Below the pieces are notes generated by a model. The model was not told where the DNA came from, did no database searches, and saw only the letters and a program-made list of their open reading frames with translations. This document shows, one piece after another, positions 11,746 through 24,400 of a DNA stretch of 64,000 nt; the stretch's first letter is position 1; the number at the start of each line of letters is the position of its first letter. The position numbers were made by a program, and so were the translations under genes. Source of the stretch: Lingula anatina (Eukaryota > Brachiopoda > Lingulata > Lingulida > Lingulidae); the NCBI RefSeq assembly GCF_001039355.2, contig NW_019773870.1:69451-133450 (forward strand). The letters run 5' to 3'.

Positions 11746-14700
11746 GTACATTAAAAACACTGTAGAACGTGATACACCATGGGGCGGCTCTATGCTACAG
11801 CGTTGTTCTGTGGCTCTCTATACATAATCTTATCAAACTGCAGAAAAATGATATTCTCAGTACAAAGACTTACACCTTGGAGTTTCTTAGCAAACATGTC
11901 ATTGATTTTTGCCAAGTTTTCCACTCATTTCTTTCTTTTTAAATTCTCTATTCATGCATTAGTTACCAAGGACTTTTTAAACTCTAAAATATGTTGACTC
12001 TTTCTGGCTTTGGTAGAATAAGAATTTATCACAGACACTGATGTTTAGAGATTGTTTGTGAATTAAGCTTGTAAAATGTTGGTAAAATCTCACAGCTTCT
12101 ATCTCCATTTATGTACAGAAATTTTTGTAACCTGAGGCATGACAACCTGAGTTTTCACTAGTTGTGTAATCTTCATACTCTACAATATCATGATTTATGG
12201 GGGTTAGAGATAAGGATTTCACTTTGAGAATCCTAAAACCCCAGGAAATATATAAGCTGTAAACATGTTTCAAACCTTTCCATTCTAATACATGAATATA
12301 ATTACCATGTTATACAATATAAAATTTAAAAATTGTCTCATTGGCAATCCAGGTAATAATTTATTAAATGATTTATAAATGTAAAGAAACTCAATTCATG
12401 AATCCCTGTTTTATTACTTTTTAAAATGTTTTTATTTAGAAAATGGACAAGCTATTAAAGAAAGGCAAGCCTCCACAAGGTAGTGATTGGTCCAAAACAG
12501 GCACATTTATAAACAAACCAACAAAAGGATGGCTTCATCCTGATGATCAACTGTCTCCTGAAGCTGGTGTTTGTTATGGTCTCAGGGTAAGTGTGTTATG
12601 TCTAGAGGTAAGTTTTATGACCTCATGTTAAGTGAGTTATAGGCTCACGGTTTGGTAAGTGTGTTAGCTGTGCCATTGCAATGGGTGTTTGCATGTGAAT
12701 GTGCCATGTGATCAATTGTGACATTGAATTTATTGTGATATTTAATGAAAAACAATAAGACAAATTTGTTGTTTAAAAGGTAACTTCAGTAAAAATCAAA
12801 CTTTATGCCTGCAGAAATGCTTTTATATTAAAATTAGTTGATACCCCATTTCAGATATTGGGTAGATGAAAATATTTTAGGGATTGGAAATGTTATGATA
12901 GTACTGTTCACACCTTGAATGAAAAAAATAACTAATATACTGTGCAAATGTTTTTCCAGTATGTGGGGTGTATGGAAGTAAGGCAGTCGATGAGGACACT
13001 GGACTTTGAAACAAGAACTGCTGTTGCAAAGTATGTTTATCGTGTTCTATAAAAATAAGTCTATGATATATTTTGGGTATTCATTAATCTATTAATAGAT
13101 GGTGCTATGACATGTTGTGATAAAGGGTTATCAAAGATAATGGATTGAACAAAATATTTTATGAAAATGTATGGTTTTGAGTACTTTACATGAGATGTTT
13201 AACTTTCAAAGTATGTTTATATCCAAAGGGCTTTTGACTGTGTAGAAATATGATATAAAATTTATATTCGTGGCATCTTTGATGAACTCGAATTCACTCT
13301 CTATTACTCTGTGACATTTCCAACATAAATATACCACATAAATATACATTGACAAGGACCAGTATTTTCACTGGATACATGCCAAGTTGTCAGTTACGTT
13401 CATTTCTTTAATTAAAAATTTAATTCAAAGGTTATTGTTTAGGAAGATTTTGAGTTCCTGGCTTTCTGCATAAGATACCATATTGACACATGGAATGACA
13501 GTATGATGTTTGAAAAGAAAAGTAAGAGTTTAAGACAGTGGAAGCCATTTAAGTTTTCCAATGATATTTTTCAGGGAGTCAATCAGTAGGGTGTGTGATG
13601 CTGCTGGATTGAAAACAGCTACAAAGAAGAAAAAGGTATTTTACAGAAAATGTTTAAAAGTTCAAAGAAAGAATGTTGTAACTTTCATTTTGATGAGCAT
13701 CTATATTTTAAAACTTGTTTGGTTTACCCAAGTATATCAAAAGCGTTGGTTTGTGTCACAAAATATTATGATTCTGTTTGGTATTTCAGGACAAGAAATT
13801 AGTAAAAATATTAGGCGAGCATCCTAAGATGATATATGCAGGAACAAATGTGAACTTGACCATCACCACAGATGCCTTGACTCTGATGATTATGGACACA
13901 GGAGAGGTGCAGTGTATTATTACACCTTATCTATCGTCACTATTGACTCAACCAACTTAATATCTATTGTCACAGCAGACACAACATCAACCAACATAGT
14001 ATCTATTAGCACAACAGGCACAATGTCTCTACCAATATGATCTCTTTTTTCACAAGAGACACAATGTCCCACCTAACACATTATCTTTTGTCACAGCAGA
14101 CACAATGTCTCAACCATGTTATTGCATCTGTTGTGTTATTCTTACAACAGACAAAATGACACAACTATCATGATATATGTCATCACAACACACAATGTCC
14201 CACCCAACACAGTATCAAATTTAAAGCAATTTTTTTCAGATTCTCGTTCACCATGAAATGCCTGGGATATCTTTTGCCTCAGGAGGAGATCCAGTGAGTA
14301 CTTTTCACATACAGAGCACTATCACATAATATAGTAATATCATTGTGTTACTCACTCTGGCAAATATAGAATTTTATACTGGAGTTTTTTGGTTAATCAG
14401 CTTTTTATGGATATATCTCTTGGTTTAAAGAGAAAAAGAGGGAGTGAAGATGTGTGTATTTGTATGTAACTGCATCTTCAATTGTTAATTCAGTGAGTAC
14501 CCAGTTATACTAAAAGTGTATGCATTATGTGTTTATAGGATACCATGGACTTTGTAGCTTATGTGGCCAAGGACTCTGTGAATGGGCGTGCCTGTCACAT
14601 ACTGGAGTGCGGGGGAGGTCTAGCACAGGATGTCATCACCACCATGGGACAGGCCTTCGAACTGAGATTTAAAGAGTTTCTCAGAAATCAGCCCAAGGCA

Positions 14701-15280
14701 ATGAATCTCCCAGACAAGTATGTGTGTTTCTGCTTTAGCATTTGCCAGTATGTTCTTTTGCTCTTTGCACATCATCATTGAATGTTTTGTATATTTATTC
14801 CACTTACAGCCAAAACTTTCACATATTACACCATGATATGAAGGATAACTGTCACAGCTATTTAAAAAAAAAGACATTCAATTGTATTTATTGTGTAAAA
14901 TACCAAAGATTTATTTTGAAGAATACCATGGGATTTCTTTGAATATAAAGAAACATTTACTGAACATAACATTAGTTAGTAATAACTCATGTCAGTCTGA
15001 TGAAGGCCTACGTCCATGTTGGCTGCAAGCCAACAGTATGAAATTATTTTCAACTTGTGTCAAATAATTATCATACATGAAACATGACATTATTCCTGTT
15101 TCTGTTTGTTTAAAGACTAGAGAGTCCAGTGTTTAGCAATGAGGAGTCAGCCTGGGGAGATGACCCGGACTATTACAATGACAGACCTGGAGCTGTAGCA
15201 CCTGATCAGGCTCCACCCATACCACCTCTCCCAGTTTACTCTGCTCCCAAGTCCAACCAACCTGTAAGACTCAAGGACTT

Positions 15281-15290
<10 letters not shown>
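11746..15290 (+). repeat. Long direct duplication, copy 2 (SHC PTB exons)
   Basis: Partner of 7427-11150. Homology starts at tacattaaaaacactgtag and ends in the ATTT run at 15281-15328. Confidence 0.95.
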
Positions 15291-15328
<38 letters not shown>

Positions 15329-17470
15329 CTTTGACATTAAAGTTTCGTTTGGCCTAGATGGTGTTGTAAAAAATTAAATTAAACATTTTGATATGGTATA
15401 ATGTTATATCAAGTTTTACTTGAAGAACTAAAGTATGTTTGAGGAAAAGTTATGGATGAATTCATTATTAAGAGTTTAACTTGATAAACTACAATAATTT
15501 TAAGGAACATTGTAAATGTTAATGATCATCATGTATTTCTCCGTTCATATAGGTAGATGAGAATGGTTATTCCTCTGTAAAGTTCAGAGATCCAGTGTAC
15601 GACAATAAAGATGGTGCAATAGGTTTACTGGTGGATTTATCAGAGCCACAGAAAGAGGCATTTCAAGATGACTTTGAGGGTTTGTATGACAGTTGAAAAA
15701 TAATACACTTTGTGTGCTGGATCATATCCAGTAAGTAATTAATTCAAAGTGTTCATTAGTCCAACAACAAAGGTCAAGGTATGGTAGAAATGTTCTAATA
15801 TATAGCCCTGGAATCCACCAGTTTTATGATTTTACAACCATTTTATCATTCGTTTTATGTTCAGCTGAGAGTGATCTGTCAATGGTTAAACCACCTGTAA
15901 CATATGACAACCTGCCCAATGAACTGGCAGAGATGGAAGCCAAGGGAGCTGTAGGGGGCGGCGTCTATGATAATCACGGTGCTACAAGTGGGGCTAGTAA
16001 GGATCTGGACCCATTTGACATGAGTGAGTATACCATTGGGAAGTGCTAAAGTAATTATTGCCTGTTGCTGTAGGCATGGCGTATGAATATAAAAGATCAG
16101 TGACAAATATTCATGTATTAAGCCTGGCTTAGTTTGGTGAATAGAGAGTTATGTAATAAAATGATATTGCTCTTACATGAAAACAGTTAAGAGGACCATT
16201 TAAGCTGTTTTGGAAATATAACATTATGTGAAGGTCTGTTGACGAAAAACTGTGGTACCCAATGAAATTAAGTGTGTTTGAAAAGGCTCTCTTGGTAAAC
16301 TATCTTTGATACTTTGATCTAAGACTTGTATTATCCACTGTCATTTAATACATTAAATAGTAAACTGAAATCTCCATATGAAAACAAGTTCAAAAGGAAA
16401 GTTGCAAAGAAGACAGTAAATGCAATATTTTTTTCAGAACTATTTAAAAGCAGCTTAAGTGGAGAACTAACTGGAGTAAATGCAATATTTCTTTTCAGAA
16501 CCATTTAAAAGCAGCTTAAGTGGTGAACAAACTGGAGCAGCTTCAGGCTCCCCTGGTGACATAACACCCAAAAATGAGGAATGGTTCCATGGTGCACTCA
16601 CAAGACAACAGGTGGGATACTACTGGGATACTTCTAACATAATTGCAAAATGGTGGTACTTTCAATTATAATGGCCTGATATTGTACTTAGACAGTGAAA
16701 AAGTCAGAAATAATTTGTGAAGATTTTTTAAAAATATTTTGCCTGCAGTCTTCAGATTTAAGTCTTTTATGTCATATTCAAATGACAATTCATCCATAAA
16801 AGAAAAAAAAAACACTTTATGTTTCAGGCTGAAGAAAAACTGAAAAAAGATGGTGATTTTTTGGTGCGTGAGAGTAAAAACAGTCCCGGTCAGTACATTT
16901 TAAGCGGGATGAGGAGTGGTCACTTCAAACATCTGATGTTAGTGGATCCCAATGGAGTGGTATGTAGGAAATCATGTTATAATGCTGAAAAATAAACTTT
17001 CCTATACACCCCTCTACTTATTCGAACTTCAGTACTAACTAGAAAAACTCTCAGAGAATTCAGACCTTTACCAAAGTAGCTCAATTCTCATTGTTTCTAA
17101 GGAATTACCAGATCATCAAAATGTAATAGATTCCAGGTTTACCCATTTCTGACCATTCTGAAAATTTTATAAAAATCTGTCAGTAATTTATTGAGTTAGG
17201 CTCTTAAATTAACAAACCAACAAAGCCAGAAACAAAATCTCCTTGTCAGTGATATTTTTATTTATGAATATGCTGTCACATCTGTTACAGAACTAAATGT
17301 GTTCATTTTATCCATTGTAATGGTTTAACTTTTTTTTTTAGGTGAGAACTCGTGATCGCACATTTGACAGTATCAGTCACCTGGTGAACTATCACATGAC
17401 CAACAAGCTGCCTATCATGTCGCAGGAGAGCGAACTGTTACTGAAAAGACCAGTCGTTTCATTGGGATGA
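12443..17470 (+). CDS. SHC: SHC-transforming-protein adaptor (PTB-CH1-SH2)
   Basis: Phosphotyrosine adaptor linking receptor tyrosine kinases to Grb2/Sos and Ras. Twelve exons: 12443-12586, 12960-13030, 13575-13635, 13790-13906, 14240-14293, 14539-14717, 15116-15263, 15553-15679, 15865-16023, 16499-16611, 16828-16959, 17342-17470. They join in frame to 477 residues, close to human p52Shc (473-474). The PTB domain occupies about residues 40-208. The CH1 region holds four YxN motifs (Y228 in YYND, Y274, Y314 and Y335 in YDN), the Grb2-binding type, and DPFDMKPF, matching the conserved DLFDMKPF. The SH2 domain starts at WFHG (382) and has FLVRES with the phosphotyrosine-binding Arg at 405; it ends about 473. 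There is no p66-type CH2 extension. The start follows an acceptor at 12440 and matches the p46/p52 start region. Confidence 0.93.
15281..15328. repeat. (ATTT)n microsatellite in SHC intron
   Basis: Eleven or so ATTT units. The shorter counterpart at 11141-11173 runs up to the N at 11174. Confidence 0.95.
16416..16535 (+). repeat. 60-bp tandem duplication spanning a SHC splice acceptor
   Basis: 16416-16475 and 16476-16535 are near-identical (gtaaatgcaatatttttttc then cagaactatttaaaagcagc, against the same with a few substitutions). Each copy has a pyrimidine tract plus AG followed by the start of the exon. Using the first acceptor (exon from 16438) adds 61 nt and leads to a stop within the second copy; using the second (16499) keeps the frame. 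Confidence 0.92.
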
Positions 17471-18950
17471 TACGAACAAGTTGACATAAACAGCTTCAGC
17501 ATTCATTATCGTCCACCACCATTGTGCTCATACTTTCTTATTCATGTTTTATGGTCCTATATTTGTCTGTTTCTATGTGATCAAAATACACAGGAGGATT
17601 TCAGTCTGAGAGTTGTCTACTTGGGTTCTGTTATGTGATGGGTTAATGTGATTAGGGTGCCATTTGTTTCAGTAACATCTGTATATGTATACTGTGGAAG
17701 TGGGTCATTAGATTATGTCTTATGAGTACTCGTGTGTACTGCACTGATGTAGTAAAAGACTACTTGATGTTTCGTGCTGCTTATTGAATCTTGTGTACGC
17801 TTTTATTCATAAATATTTGATGGTGCTAGTTTAGCCGTAGCACTGTCTCAGTATGCCACGTACTGGTATTTTGACTCTTTTTTATTTCTGTTTTAATGTC
17901 ACATGGAGAACAAAGCTAGGATAACTGTATTGTAAAGAAAAAATACTTCATTTCAGTTCATGTTTGTGTGAGAAGTCATTTACGTTAAGTTATCATGTAA
18001 TCACAGTTAGTTAATGGGTAAAATGGGTAAACAATTTAAATACCTGGGTATCATCTACAGTAGCCTAGAATTAACCTTAGTAATAAATGATACACATAGG
18101 AGAAGGTTAGGCAATATATTCTAGGGGCAGGTGACTGTACTGCATTAAAAAGAATGGATTTTATTCTGGGTTTTTATGTGTATATATAAATATACATTTG
18201 TGAGTGGATGAGATCCTGTATTTTGATGATAATTGACTTGGTAAGGCACGTTATGCCACCACTTCTGAAATAATTAGAAGTCCCCAACAGAAGAGCATTA
18301 TTTTATTATTATTTTTGAATGTATGCATAAAATGTGCTTATATTAGTTTCTGTAGAGGGCTTTTTTAATGTCATTGACAATGCTTATTATTTTTGACAGG
18401 ACTGTTTGCATTATTGTTTTTTTTTAACTTGAAAAAACTATCCTCACAGACTTGTAGTCCAAAATATTTCTATGATGTAGAAAACTTTATAAGAACTATT
18501 TTGCTAATACACTTCTTCTTGGTGCTGTAAAATTTCTACTTCAATTATGCATTTGTACTCTTATAAGTTTTGATGAATTTGTATGATCAACTTGTATGAC
18601 TATGTTAACTGCAATGGCAGAGAGCATTTTTGGGTTGTTTATGTGATGCAATTTGTACAGGCACCTGTGCTGCAGGCAGCATTGTGGGCTTACAACTATT
18701 TTAAAGAAAGATGTGAAAATTGTTACATGACTATCATGTTTTCTATATGCATAAGGCCAGGGTGTACTTAATGTAATGTAAGGTTGTGCAAAGACCGAAT
18801 AGTAGTATTTGTTTTCATTTGTGTTATCTTTAGATTCTCATTCATAGACTAATGAAATAGTAGCATACATGTAGCAGACAACATTTTCTGTAGACTCTGT
18901 AGGTACATAGATGTTATAAACTACTGCATGGAATAAAGTTCAGTATTAAA
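17471..18950 (+). other. SHC 3' UTR
   Basis: AT-rich non-coding sequence after the SHC stop, ending at a polyadenylation signal GGAATAAAG near 18930-18937. No other coding sequence is seen. Confidence 0.6.
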
Positions 18951-20090
18951 TTTACAGAATATTTTATCTTTTAAAAGATCTCTCATTAATTAGGCATTCT
19001 ACATTTCAGACAATATGTAGAGAAAAATTGGGAGCCAACCACCCTAATTATACAATTAAAATGCTGCCCCCCCCCCCCCCCCCAACCAACACTTAGATGC
19101 CTTATATTATGATGGTATGGTAGGTAGTATAGTGGAGATATTTTATATATAAGGTGGAGCAAGTTTCATATCAGTTGAATATTTCTTTAACGAATCTGTT
19201 AAACTGTTTAAAATCCTTCTTGTTACTCTAAACACCAATCTCTTGACATTCTATACCTTTGTAAATAATCCTTTCAATTTATCAGCCTTGAGAATTTATT
19301 TATAAAAATGATTATTCAATACAATATGGTGAAGTAACCTGGGAATTTTGCTCCACAAATTAAATGTCATTATCAAGGCAAGTATCTGGCAAACAACTGT
19401 AGCATTTCCTTATATTTTCCTCTGTTGATTCCAAATATATAGGTAGCTAGGGGACACTGAGACTTTTCTTTCCTAATGTTAACTTTCTTTATATAGTGTC
19501 CCCCTCACTACCCTGAGGTAGTTAGTTGTGATTTACCATTCTTGGTTATATGCTTAAATAACTAGTTTTCTCTTTTTTTTTTCATTTTTCACTCTCTCTC
19601 ACTCTTCTTTTTTGGTCCTCTTTGAGCAGTTCTAGCACAGTGGTGAAGAAAGTTATCTTAGTTGAACATTAATTTCAAAAGTCAATGAAATTATATTATT
19701 TTATACAGTGTTGTTGTCATTGTCCATATCCCGTATTGATGTGGTGGTGGTGATCCCCAGTTCTAGGTTGCTGAAATTTGCACTCTGTTCCAAGGTTTTC
19801 TTGTGATTCAAAACTTGACGTACACACTGTCCTAACCAGAGAGCATCAGGATTTAATTTCTTATGTTAAAAGAACAGAAATAATGTCATTTTCCTCATTC
19901 TGTTCTGGTGGCATATTTGTGTCCATGATTCCCCAGAGATTGTGGGGCTGTTAACTTTATCATAGAGTGGTACTTTGACTCGCCCTAATCCAAGTCTGAT
20001 GGTCTGACTTAAGGTTCGTTGCGTTAACAGACTGTGAAGTACAAAAACCTTTGTATTACAAGGTTAGTCAAACAAAGGTGAAGATATCAC
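18951..20090. other. Intergenic, SHC to Ig-domain gene
   Basis: The genes converge. Only a C homopolymer (about 19068-19083) stands out; no exon found. Confidence 0.5.
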
Positions 20091-20091
20091 A

Positions 20092-20097
20092 TTTTAT
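20092..20097 (-). terminator. Polyadenylation signal of the Ig-domain gene
   Basis: TTTATT on the plus strand reads AATAAA on the minus strand, about 135 bases past the stop codon at 20231. Confidence 0.55.
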
Positions 20098-20230
20098 TGA
20101 CCACTGCATTAATCAGCATGTAATTTCCAATGCAGCCAGTTAATATATGTTTGTAAACTTATGGAAAATAAAGAAAATGATTATAGGAAATCCCTGAACT
20201 GAAGAAACTACAAGTGTAAAGCTGCACATC

Positions 20231-20473
20231 TCATCCATAGGATATCCATGTTAACCAGCTGGCTGTGACCAGGTAGATGACAGGCAAAGCGTTCAGCCCC
20301 ATCTGTCCACTGTGTTTGTTCTCCATTGGTCTCTCATTGAGCTCTGTGGTGGTTTGCTGGGTGGTGGTCATGATGGCTGTTGTTGTGGTGATCTCTGGCG
20401 TAAGGTGCTCAATATTTACACCATTTCCACCATCTAGAAGAGAAGAATGCATGAACTATCATATTTGTTGCCC

Positions 20474-20505
<32 letters not shown>

Positions 20506-20508
20506 GCT

Positions 20509-20541
<33 letters not shown>

Positions 20542-22125
20542 ATTAATTCCTCCATTGACCAAGTTCTTACCTGTCTCCAGAAGCAAGGTCTCTCCACTTA
20601 ACCTCCCATCAGAGTTCCAAGCCAGGCAGCTGTAGTTCCCCATATCTGAAGGCTGAAGGTTGTTGATGGTTAGGGTCAAATTGACGGCAGACCAGAAGCC
20701 CATTTGAGGGTCACGGAACAAGGTATACTTCTGACTGGTCTGCACAATATTGGAGGCTGTGTTGTACATCCAGGCAATGTTCAGCACGTCCATGGGCTGG
20801 CTGGCCATTGCCTCACACAGCAGCTGCACCTGGTTGCCTAGCAACGCCGGTACAAGTGATGGATGCTGGACGACAGATACGCGCACCTGCATGGCGGACA
20901 TACCTGGCGGAACAGATGCACCAAGGACATTATATTGGCGTTGACAGTATAACAAAAATGTTAATCAAAAGTGATTATTTAAGAGAGACAAAATGTTTGT
21001 GAGTTAGGCATACAATCCTACAGAATACACATAAAGAGAGCTTTTCGTTGCTCTCTCCCCCCCCCCCCCAATACAGTCTATAAATTAAAAGCGATCCAAA
21101 ATGTTTTGACAAACAAACTTTCCTTAATTTTTACATCGCATGTTGGTCAATACAAAATCAACCGGATGACATCTGTTAAACGTACGGAAATGAATGAAAT
21201 GACACAAATGAAATGATTAACTGGCATCTTCAATATTTACATTTGCCATAAAGTTAGAACTTCTTTGTTACAAATATAGCTGCTAGCGGAATTAGAATTT
21301 GCAAAATTTATAGTAATGCGGCAAAGACAAGGCCACGGTTTATCTTAGATAGTGAATATTCTGGTTTTATGAAATTAAGCCAAATGTTACCTGGATACTG
21401 AAAAATGTCCTTGGTAAACGACATGTTTTCTAACGTACAGGTGTTGTCAACTATTTACACAGATGGCAAATAAGTATTTGCTGAACAACAAATATTTGGT
21501 TTGATCACGATATGGACTAATGTCACACTGAAAGATTTTGATTTTTCTCTTTTTATGTACCCAGAACTTCAGTTCCAATACGGACCTTTTCATTTTAAAA
21601 CCTATATATGTGCACATTTATTTTTTAATCTAAAGAAGCTGGTCAGCATCGGCGGATGTAACCCAGACTTTATCTTGAAGCTTGGTATTATGACAAAGCA
21701 ATTCATATTTAAACGCATTAAATTTTGAAACTTTGGAAAATTCTGTTGTGTGAGGCGAGGCGCTAAAAACTCCGTTACATAAAAGTTCATTCTAACAGAT
21801 ACTGAGACAGGACGTAGACCTGTCGCGTGTCCACTGATTAATACGTCAAGGCAAACTAGACAGTTCGAGAATATGCAGCAGCTGCTTAATAAAAATGTAC
21901 TTGTCATTACGTAAAATAAGCTGAGACTGAAAAGGTTGTAAAAAGCACACGAAAAGAATTTTGCGGAAATTTACATCAAATTGGTTTTTCTTAATTCTTA
22001 AAAAATGTGTTATTTGTGTATGGCCCGCATAACATAATATGGAAACATTTTAAATGTTTTTTATACTTACTTGCTAATATGCATGGAAATAATACAACGA
22101 TCGCAATTCTCTGTCCGTTAGCCAT
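20231..22125 (-). CDS. Single-Ig-domain secreted or membrane-anchored protein, unassigned
   Basis: Three exons on the minus strand: 22125-22071, 20903-20571 and 20433-20231, with phase-1 junctions, giving 196 residues. Residues 1-19 form a signal peptide (MANGQRIAIVVLFPCILAS). One Ig fold follows, with Cys48, Trp63 and a DMGNYSC motif whose Cys111 would pair with Cys48. N-glycosylation sequons occur at NLT and NYS. A Thr-rich, mucin-like stalk follows (TTTTAIMTTTQQTTT), and the chain ends in a hydrophobic stretch (LNALPVIYLVTASWLTWI) with almost no tail, which fits a GPI-attachment signal or a short transmembrane anchor. The domain resembles V/I-set Ig domains of invertebrate IgSF proteins such as lachesin-like molecules, but I cannot name the gene. 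Adhesion or recognition at the cell surface is a guess. Confidence 0.8.
20466..20540. repeat. (CT)n(CA)n compound microsatellite
   Basis: Lies in the last intron of the Ig-domain gene. It makes artificial Ser-Leu and His-Thr reading frames on both strands. Confidence 0.95.
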
Positions 22126-24299
22126 TTGCAGCAAGCACGTAAACAAAAGTTTTAAATATAAATATAAATATAAATATAAATAAATATCCCAATGAATTTT
22201 AAGATGATCAAATTCTGCAGCAAAAATCAAATCCGAACATTTCTGTGATGTCAACGTGTCCACAGGTAGTATCAGTGTCCATACTTTTACTCCGTCCTAT
22301 GCTGTCGTCTGTTACGCCGTAATCTGCCAAGTGCGCCAAGACATTCTAAGGTACTTGTGCTCACACATATGTAGTAGCGAGGGCGAGCTGTGGCGGGGGG
22401 CCTGATAGTGGAGCGTGATTTATCTGAACAACAGCTGGCACACGGCAGATGTCGCCTCAAATTGTACAGTAGCTGGTCATAGCCAATGACATGGTTTATG
22501 ATAACATATTGAAACAAAACTCGACTTTGCCACATTCCGAGCGTTGAAATAACACACATAAAAGTCGTGTAAATTAGAGAAAATGAGCATACACTACTCT
22601 TAATGTTTTTACCTTCAACTTAATTCAAAACATACATAAGGGGTCTGACACTTTTGAAAAAACATTTTTCTGTCAAGGTGCCCGCACTAGTAAATCCCGC
22701 ATGGTGGGACCCCACGTTTAATTCTGAGAATACGCAGACTATCATTTATTGACGACATAACGTCCATTTAGATTTGGTAGTTGGTTAAATTCGAGAAAAA
22801 AGAATAATTATGTGCCATCTCGTTTTTTTCTATTTATAAAAATTTCAAATATAATCTCATCACTGTACTGCGTTGCAGAATGAAAAGAACTAGTTAATAT
22901 ACTGCGTCCTTCTGACTGAATCAGCTTGGCTTAAACCTGAACTCCGTTGTTCTGAAAAATCTGGGGAAAAAGAAAAATGAAGAAATATTTATGTTCTGGT
23001 TTTTTCTTTCCATCTATTCTTATCATCATTATTATTTTTGCACCAAAATATAGTTTTGGGATTGGTGGCTATAAAATGACTTAATTAGCATTTTTTTAGA
23101 ATATGTCAAGATTGTTAGTTTTAAGAAAACAGCAGAAATCGAAATCACATATGGAGGCTCATTAAATAATTAAAGAAAAGATCTAGAGGGCACGTTTGGA
23201 AACAGAGTTTTGAATTGATGGAGGCGAAGTTGACAAAGTGGATCGATATTAGTAAAATATTTGCTTGAGCAAAAACTCAAATGCTCTCAAAATAATCAAA
23301 AGTTTTATAAATCATAATCTGTAGGCAAAATGCCGAGTATGAAGGCTACGAACCCATGCCCCACGCAAAAGTTAAAAAGAGAAATGGGTTATTGCAGAAA
23401 TATCAGTTCAAAAGGTTGAAAATAGAATAGAAGGAAATAGGTCTATGTGCTTTAAAAAGAATTTAGCAGTATTTTCCCCCAGGGATCTAATTTGAAGATT
23501 ATTTCCAGCTCAGAAGCTGGCTTTTCAATGTTACATTAGCTGCTTGTGTTCAGTCTGGTTGTATAAAAGCACGTTTTTTGTTGAACCGGTGGAATATCAA
23601 TTAGCGGATACACGCTTCATTCAGTCGGTTATGTAATGGTGCACCGACATCTCGGTATAACGCTTTTCGGTGTAATGTATTGATATACTAACGTTTCAGT
23701 GTCAAGTGGCTTGTTGAAACTCAAAATGTATGTGATATGCAAATAAAAAAGAAAAAAATGATATGAAAAAAAGAGAGATTTGAGAGCACCCATCTTTGCC
23801 TCTATACTGGTCAGTAACGGGTACATGTTATTATAGCTTCCAACAAATATTTTACTTCACAAAGAGATTTTTCGTCAGACAGAAATTAAAATCTCAGTCT
23901 TCACAGTCCATGCATTGATTAACATACCAATCTTGAACATCTCGTGTACTACAACTAAATGTTGAGTTATTAGAGTTATAATTACAGCTTGTTATGCAAT
24001 CAACCATTGGCAACACCCGTAATTAGAGGGTCTAATGTGCGTGCTGGCGTGAAATTACCCTACATTGTCCTGATTATCTAGACACAGATCCGCTCCTACA
24101 CACACAATCCGCAATCTACCTAAATCTCTGATGGCGTGTACAAGAAGCATTGAACTTAAAGCTCGAAAGGAATACTACTTCGTGCCACAAGCTGTGTATT
24201 AGCGGCGTTATTTCGAACATGTTAAGCATTTTAATCTCTGTAATTAATTGCATAAGGGTGTGTACTGGTTGTGCTATGGTTATGAATTAACAGTACGCG
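22126..24299. other. Intergenic, Ig-domain gene to DRAM2, divergent
   Basis: Upstream region of two divergently transcribed genes. A short hexamer array (aaatat units) lies at about 22153-22190. No protein-coding exon could be supported. Confidence 0.5.
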
Positions 24300-24400
24300 C
24301 GTACCAAAAAGAAGAGGGCGGTAGTTATACGATTTTTGCACTGTGAAGACCAACCGGATTTAAGAAATAATAATAACGGACAGGCGGACGTTGAGGAAAG
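24300..24400 (+). promoter_or_regulatory. Possible non-coding first exon of DRAM2
   Basis: A strong donor GAGGAAAG|gtaaga lies at 24400/24401, downstream of a locally GC-richer stretch with a GTACGCGCGTAC palindrome (about 24292-24303). The coding exon at 25816 begins at an acceptor (ttccag) 13 bases before the start codon, so at least one upstream non-coding exon must exist. This is the best candidate seen. Confidence 0.35.

Noticed and set aside
15663-15696. Premature end of SHC by reading through exon 8 to TGA at 15694-15696
   Set aside because: The phase-1 donor at 15679 joins the next exon in frame and continues the conserved CH1 and SH2 sequence; read-through would only matter as a minor isoform.
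20434-20570. Extension of the Ig protein through the microsatellite
   Set aside because: A clean donor at 20570 and matching acceptor at 20434 remove it; the added residues are repeat translation.
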